A DNA stretch of 64,000 bases, from contig JAKUCV010001823.1 of the NCBI GenBank assembly GCA_028386065.3, positions 128,860-192,859 of the forward strand, given 5' to 3'. Both the position numbers and the translations under genes were made by a program. This stretch comes from Turnera subulata. Its lineage: Eukaryota > Streptophyta > Magnoliopsida > Malpighiales > Passifloraceae. Shown here in pieces: positions 1-10,940 of this stretch (its first letter is position 1; each line of letters begins with the position of its first letter). The notes under the pieces are model-generated. The model searched no databases. It saw only the letters and a program-made list of their open reading frames with translations, and was not told the origin of the DNA.

Positions 1-790
1 TCACCTCCAAAATAAAAGCAATCCTGTGTTATACAGAAACCCGAATTGGGATGTTTGAATTTTAATAACACCTCCTCACAAAAGAGGCAAAAAAAGTGTT
101 GACAAGGATAAACTAATTGCAGGGGAGGTAAAGGAACCAATATTTATATAACAAGCTGAATGCAATCATAGAAATTGAATTGCACAGGAAAAAAAGATTC
201 AGGAATGACATGTCGGTTACAATGATACCTAGATGGCCCAGAGGCCAGAGCCCAAAATGTTGTGGTTCAGGCAAGTTCCCTTTTATCTTGTTCGGCTTAA
301 TTGGGTCTCTCTCTCTGTGGAAGATAAACGCAAGAAAAAAGAGCAGAAAAGTAGGGTTCTTCACTTGCTTGGTGCAACTTCACTACTTCCGCCCTTTTCG
401 TGGTATCGGAGACAATTAACTTGTACTACATTTGATTCATTCCAGCATCTTGACTTGCTAATTCTTTTTTATTAGCTATGCTATTTTAATGTATTATTGA
501 TATCACAGGCTATTGTATTACAGGCAACTCGGAACAAAATTCAGAGGTTTGGGTTATGCAGACAAAATCAATGACTACTTATTGGAGTATTTCTGTGTAA
601 TTCCAAAAGATCTCTATTGAGTTTGAGGCCTCTAATGTTACGCCTCCAAATTAATTTTAATTGCATCAGATGATACAGTTGCACGATCCCCAAGTTGAAT
701 ACTCTGCCGGACAGTAACTCCAGCAAATCAGGTGATGCAAGTTGATATGGTCTGGTTATGTGCTGCACTGACAATGTCACCAATTGTGAG
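1..790 (+). pseudogene. mTERF gene relic: both flanks kept, coding region deleted
   Basis: Positions about 1-370 resemble the upstream flanks of the two intact mTERF genes (about 1440-2060 and 16930-17110), including the shared stretch around the TTGTTCGGCTTA motif and the TTGGTGCAACT motif. From about 371 the sequence switches directly to the downstream flank of those genes (compare 3730-3930 and 18610-18970), including the ACTACTT, GGCAACTCG and GTTACGCCTCCAAATTAATT motifs. The roughly 1.2-kb coding region between them is absent. Both parent sequences carry CAACT at the joint, which fits a microhomology deletion. No open frame of note remains. The family link is seen directly by three-way comparison; the deletion mechanism is inferred. 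Confidence 0.8.
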
Positions 791-2148
791 GAAGCGGAGA
801 CTCACATTATCTCTGTCATCGGTGGTGGTTTTGCTCATTGACTGTGAGTTCTGAAGGAAGCATCATCAGATGAGTTGATGGGCAGCCAGCGGATGGGATT
901 TCAACTCATATAACAGAAGAACAGGAAGAAAAATGTCAGTGAAGGAAATATTAATGGATTTGGGTTGAGGAGGAGGTGCCAATGATAGTTTCAGGGAAGG
1001 AAACTTACACATCTTGTGTTGGTGTGATGAAAGGGAGATAACATCATATTGTTAGTGATGGTCATATCACTTGCATGCCTGGTGGCAAAATATATAATCT
1101 GGCTGGATATAACTTTTTCGCCGAAATTTTATTTTCCAACACTTTTTTATAATCTGTGTAGTGGTCCTTAAATTTTGTTCATAATTGCACAAACTATTGC
1201 TTCTTTGGTTATCCTTATTTTTTGTCTTCGAGTATTTTGACATCCCTCCAAATATAATTAGTGAACTCCTCTTGGAGTAAAGGAGATCATCATGTCTTTT
1301 GTTGGTTTTGAAGCTGTTTCATGTATGTAGTCTCGATTTCGACAAAAAAAATATATATGGGACAGTGTCATAATATATGGGATCCGTTAAAAAAAAAAAT
1401 AAAAACATAATATGGGATGTTGGAAAATAAGAAAAAACTCTGACAACACAGAACCTCGAATTTGGATGTTTGAATTTGAACACCTGCGAGGGCAAAGAGT
1501 TAATCAGGATAGGCGGCTAATTGAGCGGCAAGTAAAGGAAGTGACACTAAAGATTCAATAAACATATTGAGATCCTTGCATCCATTATTTGATCTCTTAA
1601 ACATATTTATTCTAAACACAGTTGTAACATGAAATTTTGAAGAAACGATAAAGAGAGTTGATTAGAAATTTTTGGATTTGATATGGCTTGATCCATACTC
1701 AATTTAACCAGGTAAATTACAAAATCGTTGGGTTGTTGGCTCCCTTGCAATTGGATAACCATTTTTACTCAATCCCAAAATTCTTGAGCTAATTCTGCAT
1801 ATTATATTACACATATACTTTATTATTCTAATCTTTATTTTATTCTGTTGCATTCATACTTAGAGCAAGGTGGGTACTTTACCCTAGTTACATTCGGTCT
1901 AGTGAAACCAGGTGGGCCTAGAGCCCAAAAATGTTAAACTTCAGGCAAGTTCCTTCCTCCTTATCTTGTTCGGCTTCGCGTCTCTCCCCGGGCAAAGAGC
2001 GTTAAGGCTAGAAAAAGCAAAGTAGAAAAGAAAAGTAGGGTTCTTCACTCGGTTGGTGCAACTGCAGACTCGCTGTTACAGATATATTACCGAATTCTTC
2101 TTTTAAGAACACAACAACAGCAACAGGTCAGTGATAGCTGCTACAATT
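791..2148 (+). promoter_or_regulatory. Intergenic region and upstream flank of first mTERF gene
   Basis: No coding gene is visible. From about 1440 the sequence matches the start of the window and the flank before 17195, so it belongs to the duplicated mTERF unit. A likely 5' leader runs from about 2040 to 2148, with a CAACAACAG-rich stretch just before the start codon. At 1370-1415 a near-repeat of CATAATATGGGAT flanks an A-rich run and may be another small poly(A) insertion, but its duplication is imperfect. Confidence 0.5.
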
Positions 2149-3369
2149 ATGAATCCTCTTCATTCTACAAATCTCATGTTCCAAATGTTTCAGTTTCAGT
2201 TGAAGAGTAGTTATGGAATAAAACCCCCAAAATTTCACAAACCCCATCATCTTCAATTTCAATTCTATTGCCATTCTAGCGACTCCATCTCATCCAGTTC
2301 ACTAGAAAACCCGTTTGCAGCCTCTTATCTCGTGGACAAATTTGGGTTCCCTTCAGAATATGCTTCACAGGTTTCTAAAGATCTCCACTTTAAAAGTCAC
2401 GAGCAACCTGAGTCTGTTATTAATTTGTTGTTGACACATGGCTTCGCGCTACCTGATGTCTCCAATCTGGTGAGAAGAGCACCTAGGGTTCTTCAGTTCA
2501 GTGCTGAAAGCATCGTTACCAAGATAGAGTTTCTTAGATCTAGGGGTGCTTCATCGCGGGATGTTGCCGATATATTGGTTAGGAATCCTCAGATTCTTGA
2601 GTGTAGCTTGGAAAACCACGTAATCCCTGCTTATGGCTTCATTAAGGGTGAGATTCGTTCCGATAGAAAGGCCTTAGCTGTTCTTAAACGTCGTTGGAAC
2701 TTCCTTTCCGGTTATGCTGATGCGTCAGTTAGCATCAATGTTTTGCGTCACATTGGAGTCCCCCAATCAAATATTGCTCATGTTTTGCTTATGAATCCTG
2801 GGATATTGTTTATGCCTGATCGGGTAAAACAGACTGTGGAGGAGTTGAAAGTAAGGGGCTCTGATCCTTCAAAGAAGACTTTTGTCTCGGCGCTGATGGT
2901 CAAATGTGAGCAGGGCGAATCCAAATGGAGAGAGAAGATTGATGCGTATAAGAGCTGGGGTTGGACTGAGGAAGAGATCTTTGTAATATTTATGAAATTT
3001 CCTCGGTTTATGTCCAATTCTGGGGAAAAAATCTCGGCTGTGATGGATTTTGTTGTTAACAAATTGGGTTGGGGGCTTTCTCTTATTGAAACATACCCAC
3101 GTCTTCCTGGAGTGAGCTTGGAGAAGAGAATCATCCCCAGGGATTCTGTCATTCAATCCCTCTTGTCAAGAGGTACAATTGAGAAGAAATCCTACGGGCC
3201 TCGAGTATTCTTGCTGTCAGAGGCTGATTTCCTGGATAAGTATGTAAGGCGTTATGAGTTTGCGGATGAGTTGTTGCAGCTATATAGGAAGGTGAGAGAT
3301 GAATCACAGTTGAAGGGAGGAAGCGAGTCTTGTGATGAAGATGAGGTTGCAGACATATCAGAGATTTGA
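2149..3369 (+). CDS. mTERF family organelle transcription termination factor-like protein, copy 1
   Basis: Single-exon gene of 406 residues, intronless like many plant mTERF genes. The first real ATG is at 2149; the frame is open further upstream, but only with a GTG. The N-terminal 40 residues are rich in S, H, F, Q and K and poor in acids, as expected of a mitochondrial or plastid presequence. From about residue 70 to 350 there are degenerate helical repeats of about 30 residues with the mTERF pattern (leucine, glycine, then P.VL or P.IL), for example RRAPRVLQF, VRNPQILECS, LMNPGILFM and MKFPRFMSN. The end carries the plant-type EKRIIPRDSVIQSLLSRG stretch. Family members bind organelle nucleic acid and affect transcription, splicing or RNA stability. 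The target of this one is unknown. A close paralogue lies 15 kb downstream. Confidence 0.93.
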   Translation: MNPLHSTNLMFQMFQFQLKSSYGIKPPKFHKPHHLQFQFYCHSSDSISSSSLENPFAASYLVDKFGFPSEYASQVSKDLHFKSHEQPESVINLLLTHGFALPDVSNLVRRAPRVLQFSAESIVTKIEFLRSRGASSRDVADILVRNPQILECSLENHVIPAYGFIKGEIRSDRKALAVLKRRWNFLSGYADASVSINVLRHIGVPQSNIAHVLLMNPGILFMPDRVKQTVEELKVRGSDPSKKTFVSALMVKCEQGESKWREKIDAYKSWGWTEEEIFVIFMKFPRFMSNSGEKISAVMDFVVNKLGWGLSLIETYPRLPGVSLEKRIIPRDSVIQSLLSRGTIEKKSYGPRVFLLSEADFLDKYVRRYEFADELLQLYRKVRDESQLKGGSESCDEDEVADISEI

Positions 3370-3960
3370 GATGACAATGAGAATATCACAGATTTGTGAT
3401 GACAATGAGAATATGCAATTGTAACTGAAATCTGAGAGTATAAGTCAGAATTTTCTTACTGTGTGTGTCCTTGCGACCTCAACTTTTCCGTTCCATTTTT
3501 CTTTAGGTTAGCTTTTATCTTCTCTTTTTCATGTCTTGAGGTTAGCTTAGTTCCCCCACCTCTTTCATCTTACATTCGAGTTTGTTCCTGCTGCTTCTTT
3601 GAATCTAATGTGCAGATGCTACTCTAGGATTTATCAATTTTGCTCATGAGTGTGGAGGGTACTTCATAAAAGCCTAACAGAGTAAAGGGAAATTCAGAGG
3701 TAACGAAGAAACAATTGGTTTCAATCCTTCAACCTCCACCACTACTTCTGGCCTTTTCGTGGTATCACAGACAATTAACTTGTACTAAATTTTATTCATT
3801 TCAGCATTTTGATTTGCTAGTTCTTGTGTATTTACTATACTATTCTAATGTAGTATTCAAATCACAAGCTATTGTAATATACATTTGGTATTTCAGGCAA
3901 CTCGAACAAAATCAATGACTACTTATTTGAGTAGTCATTGGCAACTCGAACAACCAAAAA
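3370..3960 (+). other. 3' flank of mTERF copy 1
   Basis: Probable 3' untranslated and downstream sequence. It contains a short tandem duplication around 3363-3420 (GATGACAATGAGAATAT twice) and then the block shared with the other two mTERF loci, which breaks off at about 3940. An AG-ended pyrimidine-poor stretch before GGCAACTCG hints at a 3' UTR intron, but this cannot be confirmed. Confidence 0.5.
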
Positions 3961-4369
3961 CAACTAAATCTTGAATTCCCCAATAAAATTGTAATACCCA
4001 TTCTAAAAATTTTTGAATTGGTTTTTTAAACTTTTATCGTATTCCCACCTCTAAAAAAAAAAAATGCTTCACGTTTTGGGTATTATTGGGGAATTGAGGA
4101 TTTGGCTGTCTTTGGGTATTGTGGAGTATTATTTTAATTCGTAGTTTAACCCGCTCTAGGCACAAACGGGTTCGCTTTCTAACGAATCCGAGCGAAACAG
4201 AAAACACCCACTTCCTATGGGGTCCACCCGATGACGTGTCACACTCACAAACGGACATTTGGTGTCTTACTTTACCTGGTCGACCCGCGAACCGGAATCC
4301 ATGATTTGTGTAGAGTACAGTGACCAAAATCCAACCCTAGGCTGAGTTCAGTGACCAAAAATTGCTTTT

Positions 4370-5003
4370 GACCATAAATAAATTATGTGAATGTCATTGT
4401 TATTATGGAGTAAAACTTATTTTAATTTATCTCGGTAAATATTTTATCCTTACACCTAATTTTCACTATTTTTGGTAGAAAGGTGGCTTATAGCCTAGAT
4501 GAGATTAATTCCGAATAGGACAAAGTCTCGGGCTAGCTGCCCCAAACAAATCAAACTGTAAACAGTCTAGACATTCCCTAGGAGGAGTCTCTAAATAATG
4601 AAAACCTAAAGAACATTGAAATCCAAAATTAGCAAGTCAGTCTGCAGTGCCATTAGCTTCCCGATAAATATGTGTCAAGCGCACCTAATTTCCACTTTGG
4701 ATTCATCTCTTTCGCTAAGCCAATTACCCTCCATAATTTTTTTTGTTCTAATTTTAATATCATTTTCTTTTACCTAACTTCTCTTTGATTTTATCTTTTA
4801 AATTAATCATGCTTATTTGTTTTTTTCCTCTTATTTATCATAAAATTCACCTCTTTACCCATACATATAAACATGTCTTCTCAATCTCCAACCATCTTAG
4901 TTCAATTATTCTTCATTATCCATATTCATTATCCATATTATAGTTATATTTTTAGAGCTTATATTATTACCAGAGTGAATTTCATCAGAAAATTTTATGA
5001 TAC
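4370..5003 (+). mobile_element. Diverged Copia-type LTR, sense orientation, interrupted by a LINE fragment
   Basis: Read on the plus strand this stretch matches the reverse complement of the LTR at 13538-14006: ATAAATAAATTATG, GAATGTCATTGTTA, CGGTAAATA, AATTACCCTCCATAATT, TTAATCATGCTTATTTG and TATTATTACC occur in the right order. It is clearly older than the other LTR copies in the window. A 215-bp LINE fragment splits it. It ends about 40 bp before an oppositely oriented LTR fragment. Confidence 0.75.
4467..4681 (-). mobile_element. LINE RNase H-domain fragment inserted in an LTR
   Basis: On the minus strand the sequence reads HIYREANGTAD, a stop, then LANFGFQCSLG and PPRECLD. This is the C-terminal RNase H-like region of plant non-LTR retrotransposon polyproteins (the HxYREAN..AD.LA motif is characteristic). 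The insert is flanked by a 14-bp direct repeat with one mismatch (CACCTAATTTTCAC at 4453-4466 and CACCTAATTTCCAC at 4682-4695), which is a credible target-site duplication. It is truncated and carries stops. Confidence 0.75.
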
Positions 5004-5045
5004 ATTTACATATAATAGGTTTTTAAGTGTTAAATATGTTATTTT

Positions 5046-5258
5046 TGTTATAAAATTGGGAGATGAAATTCACTCTTGATGGAGTAATACAAGCTTGATT
5101 AAAGGAGATAATACAACTTTGATGGAATAATATAACTTTGGTAGGAATAATGCACTTTTGATAATAATATAAGGAGGGAGAACAATAAAATGTAGATGGA
5201 AGGAGATGGAGGAGAAATATATGGAATGAGAAGAGAGTGAAGTTTATGGTGGATTGTA
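5046..5258 (-). mobile_element. Copia-type LTR fragment, antisense
   Basis: Begins TGTTATAAAATTGGG, the same terminus as the LTRs at 13538, 15816, 48112 and 54364, and follows them through AATACAAGCTTGAT, TTTGATAATAATAT and AGTGAAGTTTATGGTGG. It then breaks off into unrelated sequence at about 5258. With the sense LTR at 4370-5003 it forms a head-to-head pair. Confidence 0.75.
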
Positions 5259-5277
5259 AACATGATTGTTAAAAGCG

Positions 5278-5400
5278 CGAGTCAACTCGTAAAATCGTCC
5301 GAGTTTATGATGTTAGGGTAGGATTTCGAGTTGACTCGCTTACAAACTCGAATTTTGGTCCAACTCGCTAGTCAACTCGTTAAACTCGTCGAGTTTGACC
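5278..5400. repeat. Cluster of CGAGT/ACTCG palindromes
   Basis: Within about 120 bp there are at least nine CGAGT or ACTCG pentamers, several paired into short palindromes (CGAGTCAACTCG at 5278-5289, CGAGTTGACTCG near 5328). A smaller group of ACTCGAG and CTCGAG words occurs near 28808-28840. Dense short inverted words like this resemble transposase-binding subterminal repeats of DNA transposons, but no terminal repeats or transposase are visible, so the class is unknown. Confidence 0.4.
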
Positions 5401-5958
5401 AAGTTTAATCTGTGAGTTAAGATAACAAAAAAAAATAGAATTAACGCTTTGACCCCGCTGATTGCCAAATCATGCAAATCGAACTCTGACGGCGATGATG
5501 GTGGGGTTGTTATCAGTGGGTGGTGCGTGGTTTTTGCTTCTTCTTCTTCCTGGGATTTGGGGTTTGAGTTTCATATTGTCATTGTGGGATAAGAGGAGAG
5601 GGGAGACCAAAGAGTGAGGAAGAGGTGAGAGGAGTTAGTTGAGGAGAAATCAAAGAAGGGTGGAAGACACAGGTGAGGAGATCTTGGGGCGGTGAGCTTT
5701 TTCTTTAAAGAGGTGGCGCTGTAAAGAAAATAATTCTTCTGTGAGTATAGGATCGAGTTAGGTTTTGTAAAAAAAACGAATAGAGTTAGGTTTTGGATTA
5801 GGTTGCTGGGCTTGATGAAATAGCAATTTGGCCCAAGTACCTAATACGGCTTTGACAAATAACTGAGGATAGTTTTAGAAAAATCATTCAAGTGATGAAT
5901 GATAATAATAGACATATTTTATGAACCAATATATTTAAGAATTTAACAAATGAATTGA
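5401..5958. other. AT-rich intergenic stretch, no gene seen
   Basis: Contains short G/A-rich runs (5590-5690) and GGCTTGATGAAATAG-type sequence before the LTR at 5959. No coding potential or recognised element. Confidence 0.4.
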
Positions 5959-6204
5959 TGTTATAAAATGTGAATGTCTGTATGTGACCACCTACCACTT
6001 GTCTGTCCTTTTGTTATTGTTCAATGTGCAGAATTGATCAAACCTTGGCCTTATAAGGCCATTCACTCGAGACATTTTTGGGTGATGAAGTAATGAAAAT
6101 ATACAGACGAGCTTCCCCTTTCATCTTCTCTGCTTTCTTCTCTTTCTTCTTCTTCATGAAATTCTTTATTACAACATGCTATTTACAACACGTTATCAGC
6201 ACGA
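5959..6204 (+). mobile_element. Short Copia-like LTR followed by a primer-binding-like site
   Basis: A 232-bp segment starts TGTTATAAAATG and ends TTTACAACA at 6190, so it has TG...CA ends. It is followed directly by CGTTATCAGCACGA (6191-6204). The same 14-mer, on the opposite strand, abuts the LTR at 54364, and a one-base variant abuts the LTR at 15816. The body differs from the 470-510 bp LTRs elsewhere in the window, so this is a second element type sharing the same primer site. No gag or pol follows. Confidence 0.6.
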
Positions 6205-6479
6205 TCGACTCTGTGAATCGGTTGATGATTAGGAAGATGCTTAAGGTTAGTTAAGTATGCTTATGCCTAATTAAGTATGTTTATTAACATAAGGCATGGA
6301 TTAAATTGTGACATTAATTATAATATTATAATATGCCTTTAAATACAATTTAATATGCCAATTATTATTATATGATTAAATGCACTAACTAGATTTTGAT
6401 TATGACAAACCTATGTATAGCATCTTGTGCTTCTAACAATGAATTGCAGCTCACAAAGGTGGTCAAATCGTGATCAACA

Positions 6480-7425
6480 CATTGAAAGATGAGTTAGTGG
6501 GATTGGTTATGGTTTTAGTGGAGTTGACATGTCGCTTTCACCAAAAAGGGAACCATTTATTTAATCCCTATGGAGATTGGTCAAAGAATCTAAGACACTA
6601 CCATTTGTGGAATTTGAATCAATGAAAAGGCTACCTTAAACAAATCAAATATCAGCTGAATTCAGACTTCCTAGGACCAACCTAGGACTATGCTAAACAA
6701 TGACATCAATGACAAAAAGCTGCAGACCGCTGGATCTCATGCCAAAGTGAAAGGGACAACAGGCAATATGAACGTTGACGCTCTGGCACCTCGGGAGACA
6801 AACCAGCTGGATGGAAAGGGACATGCAACGGTTCAAATTCAAATTGCCACCATCCAACTTGCCTATATAATGAGATGCTGATTCAAGGAGAACCTCAGAG
6901 CTGCTAAACCAAGATTCAATATTCAAGCAAAGTTAGTGCACTTGCAGTTCTCAAGTCAAGCTAAAGAGAGAGAGATAAACACTTTTCTTAGTTCATTCAT
7001 TGTGAGACAATCTTTGAAGGGAAAAGTTGTTGTACTTAGTTATAGCTTCTGTATCAAAGGGTTTTCTGTAAGGCAAAGCTAGGAAAAGCTTTGTGGTGAG
7101 TGTGTGAGGTTTGAGTTGAGCCTAAAGGAAAAACTTATATTTTAGGTTAGTGGTTGAACCCGTGAAAAACCATAATAAGAGTTAGTTAGAAATCTCAAGG
7201 GGGGATCCTTGAGTAGTGGATGTAGTCCTGCGTGGCGAACCACTATAAATCGTGTGTCCAATTATCTTTAACCCTTCCTCCTTGTGTGTTAATTAGTTTG
7301 TTCATTAGTGTTCTTAAACACAAACCCAAACACATAAACACTTTGGCATTAGAGACACCAAATCGGGTTTAATCCGAAAAGGCTAATTCACTCCCCCTCT
7401 TAGCCACTTTGGGCCAACAGACTCT
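6480..7425 (+). mobile_element. Probable LTR fragment of a SIRE/Maximus-like Copia element
   Basis: Non-coding, with features typical of long Copia LTR 3' halves: a TATA-like TGCCTATATAATGAG near 6860, a leader with GGTTGAACCCGTGAAAAACC, and an end approaching ACTCCCCCTCTTAGCC at 7390-7407. Neither termini nor target duplication could be defined, so limits and family are approximate. Confidence 0.4.
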
Positions 7426-8259
7426 ACCCGAGCAAAGCATGAAAACCAAAGAAGAAAACTGAAGAAAAAACCCGAGTAACAGTTCGTCAACCTCACTGTT
7501 ACTGTTCACTCGTAAGAGCTCCGGGCCACCTCTCACGCCACCACCACCACCGGTGAACTTCCCACGCCGTCGCCAACCAGAAGCCGCAGCCCCGTCCTCC
7601 GCCGTCGCCTGACGCGCCGTCAGGATGTCAAGACCCGACGGCCACGCCCGACAACCCGCCTCCCTCTGCACGCGACGGTCGCGCCTCATCTGGCCATCAG
7701 CGATACCACCTCACGCCGGCCCTTCCATTGTGCCTCCTTTCCGCGCCACCAGCCCCATTGCAGCGCCACCACCGTCGCCGCTAGCAGCGATGACCCGACG
7801 GGATCCATCCGACCCAACTCGCCTCGCCTGCAACCGCACCATCAGCCAAGCTGCACCGGGTTGTTCGCTGCGCTCACCTCCTCCTCGCCTCGTCTCGTCG
7901 AGCCGTCGACGCAGCTGCCGGCAAGATGAGCAAGGCGGGTTGAAGACGGCCCGATTACTCTTGGGTCGACCCGCGTGGGTGAGTTGCAGACCCGACCCAC
8001 GTCTTGACCCGGACGCGCAAATGGATAGCGGGCTTGGATGATGGGCTGTTTTTGTCGGGCCTGGGCCTGGCACAGTGCACCGGCCTGGTTTGGCACTATA
8101 CAAGGACTGGGCTGGCACTGTTCAAGCCCGGCCTGTTATTAAAAAAAAAAGAAAAAAGAAAACAGAAAGAAACAGTAAATATATACTGTTAAAAAAAAAT
8201 ATATGTTTTGGGAAAATAATTTTGAAAACAATATTATTAAAGTATATACCGGAATAATA
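7426..8259 (+). other. GC-rich stretch of probable retroelement origin
   Basis: Base composition jumps to very GC-rich between about 7500 and 8040 (runs of CCGCC, CGACCCG and GGGCCTGGGCC) and falls back to AT-rich after 8130. Several frames are open only because of the composition, and none encodes a protein I recognise. The position between an LTR-like block and a Copia leader fragment suggests retroelement leader sequence or captured host DNA. Confidence 0.35.
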
Positions 8260-8830
8260 ACCGTGTATAAGTATGATATATTATATATATTATTGCTGAA
8301 AGATTTATCAAGTAAGCATATTTTATGTTTTTATTTAAATTACGATTGGGCTATTAAAAAGGCCCATTGCATTTAAATTTCTCGCCTTTAATTTTATTTA
8401 TGTTTTGCTTGGGCTCGTACAAGGCCCACCATTTTTTAAAATTTTATGTTATTTATTTTAATTGGGCTGATTAATAAAAATCCCATGTCTATTTATTTTA
8501 ATTAAGTCTTTATTTATTTAATTATGTTACTTGAATTTGAGGCCATCAAAATTTTCCGAAGAAATTTATCATGGGCATTAAATGCTGAAATGCATTTAAA
8601 TGATAATAGTCTGGAAGACTAAATGAAAGAGTCTAGAAGACTCAATAAAAAGAAAAATAAAGTAAAGACTGTATGTCTTACTGTCAAAAGATCCTGCAGA
8701 TCTTTAAAAAAAAAATGGGAGAAAAATGTGGCCACCAGAAGATGAATACTCTCCCAAAATTTTATTGCAAGTGTATGCACCTGAAGTGAATACGATTGTA
8801 CATGATAATTTTTAAGAGCACAAGTTTTTG
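8260..8830 (+). mobile_element. Sense-oriented leader fragment of the Copia-type element
   Basis: Reads as the reverse complement of about 12720-13400: GCTGAAAGATTTATC, ATTGGGCTATTAAAAAGGCCC, CTTGGGCTCGTACAAGGCCC, GGGCATTAAATGC and GTATGTCTTACTGTCAAAAG all occur in the matching order. It contains hairpins AGTCT-GGA-AGACT (8608-8620), GAGTCT-AGA-AGACTC (8629-8643), AAGAC-TGTAT-GTCTT (8665-8679) and a 7-bp stem at 8687-8705. Together with the antisense element to the right it makes a long inverted repeat with a spacer of about 4 kb. Confidence 0.75.
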
Positions 8831-9049
8831 TAAGTAACCGGGTATGCAAAAAGAGACAATATACGCAGCGGAAAACCCGGAACTAATGGAGGATCCATGT
8901 GAAACGGGGTAAACCGAATAACAAAAATTCATACCTGGTTAGGTTGAGATCTTTCACTCAACTGATGATCCGAATCAGCAAGAACCGAAAAGAATATGTA
9001 TTTATAGCAAAAGCTTCAGGCTTTAGGTTACAAGCAATACATATTGTAC

Positions 9050-9265
9050 TTAGACAGGGTACTCCAGGATCTGTCTAATAGCACGGTATTTGGAAGCTTC
9101 TTCTGGAGTTCCAATCACTAAACATATCAACATAAATTTATCCATACTCATAATGATCATGTAAAGATTAACTCCAAATTTTGTAATTTCCCGGGAATTA
9201 GTTGCTTCAGACAATTTGGATCCTTCAGGGATCTTCATGTATATTTCACGACTTATGGGATCCAT
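9050..9265 (-). pseudogene. Copia reverse transcriptase fragment
   Basis: The minus-strand peptide contains REIYMKIPEG followed by SKLSEATNSRE, matching the stretch after the DVVTAYLYG motif of Copia reverse transcriptases (usually ..EIYMKIPEGFK.PEA). The catalytic YVDD region is absent. A remnant only, about 70 residues. Confidence 0.75.
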
Positions 9266-10139
9266 GGTAGGCTGTAAAAGCTTTCATTTGATGCATTTCT
9301 AATTCTTTTCATATAATGCCAGACTTATAAAAATAATTGCATCCACCATAGGGGAGTGCATCTCCTCATAATTAATATCAGGTCATTTGGGTAAAACCTT
9401 GTGCTATAAAAACTGTGCTTTTATATCTCATTATCTTTTCGCACAAATACCCTTGTCACGACTGATCAATTTTACACCATCTGGTGTATGGACTACAGGT
9501 CCGAAAATTTCTCGCTTCACAAGCAAGTCCAACACAGCCTCAATTACATTTCTCTTATTTTTGGCCAATCATTTTTGCGCCTACATTCATCAATGTAGGT
9601 TCATGATCCTCATTTTTATTTAGCGCTATATTATAAATAAAACAAATATTCCGTCGACGGTTATTTCATGTCGGTTCCATCACATTCCTGACACTGTAAT
9701 TGAGATCTCATCATTTTCATTTATTTCAGATACCTGTGTTACTTCTGGAACTTTATCAATCTGTGTCAGAAAACCTCTTTTGGAGGATTTTCCTCTTCTT
9801 GAGGAATTTTAATACAAACCTCTACTGGAGGCCTTATTTTCTTACTGGGGCCATCTTATCTCTTTGCTCCTTTTTCTCTATCGAGAATTTCTTTTCTTTT
9901 GGAACCGAGTATATTCTACGCTTTATGCGTACTTTAGATTCATTTGCATACTATACTTGTTCTTCTGGAACATTAATTTGAACAGGAGCATATGCAGCTG
10001 GTATGGTCACACTTTTCAAATCAATAAATATGTCTGGCAATTGACTTACTAATATGTTGCAAATGAATCATCTTCTGAACTTCATGTTCACACAAATTCG
10101 TTTGAGGATCAACAACTATATATTGATAATGTATTTCAA

Positions 10140-10560
10140 TAATATCTTGATCCAGCTGCTTATTTTCTCCCCCTGATGTTGGGTAAACTCTTTCACCAAA
10201 TTAACAATAAACAAATCTCCAATCATTAATCAATGGTTTCAATTACTTTGTAATTGATGGAGATTTTTATACCCAACATCTATTCCCAACCTTCTTTAAG
10301 GACCAATTTTACTATGCTGTGGTGGAGCATTATATACTATATAACCAATGGTCCGAAGATGGGTGTTACTAGTGACCATGAACCAATTAAATGGGGAGAC
10401 CTTTTGTTTGGCTTGATGCACATAAGTGTTGCTGCATGTAAAATACCATTTTCTCAAATAGTCATATTTCATCAATGGTCCTGCAATCAATTGTCAATGT
10501 TCCCCCAGATCTGTTTGGGTTTATTTCCAATGATATACATTATCCATTGAAGAAATATAC
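10140..10560 (-). pseudogene. Copia integrase C-terminal remnant
   Basis: On the minus strand the sequence reads APPQHSKIGP, a stop, then RRLGIDVGYK, corresponding to the integrase tail APPQRTKMGPQRRLGIYVGY of Copia polyproteins. PTSGGENKQLDQ (minus strand, around 10150-10180) matches the following linker (..LGGE.K). Stops and frameshifts interrupt it. A parallel, more deleted version lies at about 49560-49800. Confidence 0.7.
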
Positions 10561-10940
10561 CAGCATTATTTAGACATATAGTCTAATAACATAATTAGGG
10601 ATATGTACCCGCAAGTGGCTTAATCATTAAAACAAGTGCGCACAATGCCAACTTGCGTCACACAATGGACCATCTAGTCGATGCATCGTAAAAATTACCT
10701 AGATGGTCAACACAGCGGATTTATCAGTCCGCGTTCATATCCCAGAATTAATCCCAAACTTGCTGGTCTAGGCCAATCTCATCTTAGGAAGGCCGTATTA
10801 TTAATTTCGCAGCAAACAAATACATGGAAATTCATTGATTGTAAAAACTTCTGGTTTTTCAATGAATGACCAAATAAATTTTGTGCATCATTATTGACCC
10901 GGGATGGCCCAACCGGTCAAACCAAACAATATGTCCATGT

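Noticed and set aside
1370..1415. A further poly(A) stub
   Set aside because: The flanking repeat (CATAATATATGGGAT and CATAATATGGGAT) is imperfect and the region is low-complexity, so it is too weak to list.
7625..8118. Long open frames on both strands in the GC-rich block
   Set aside because: They arise from high GC content, overlap on both strands, show no domain and no splice context, and sit between retroelement fragments.
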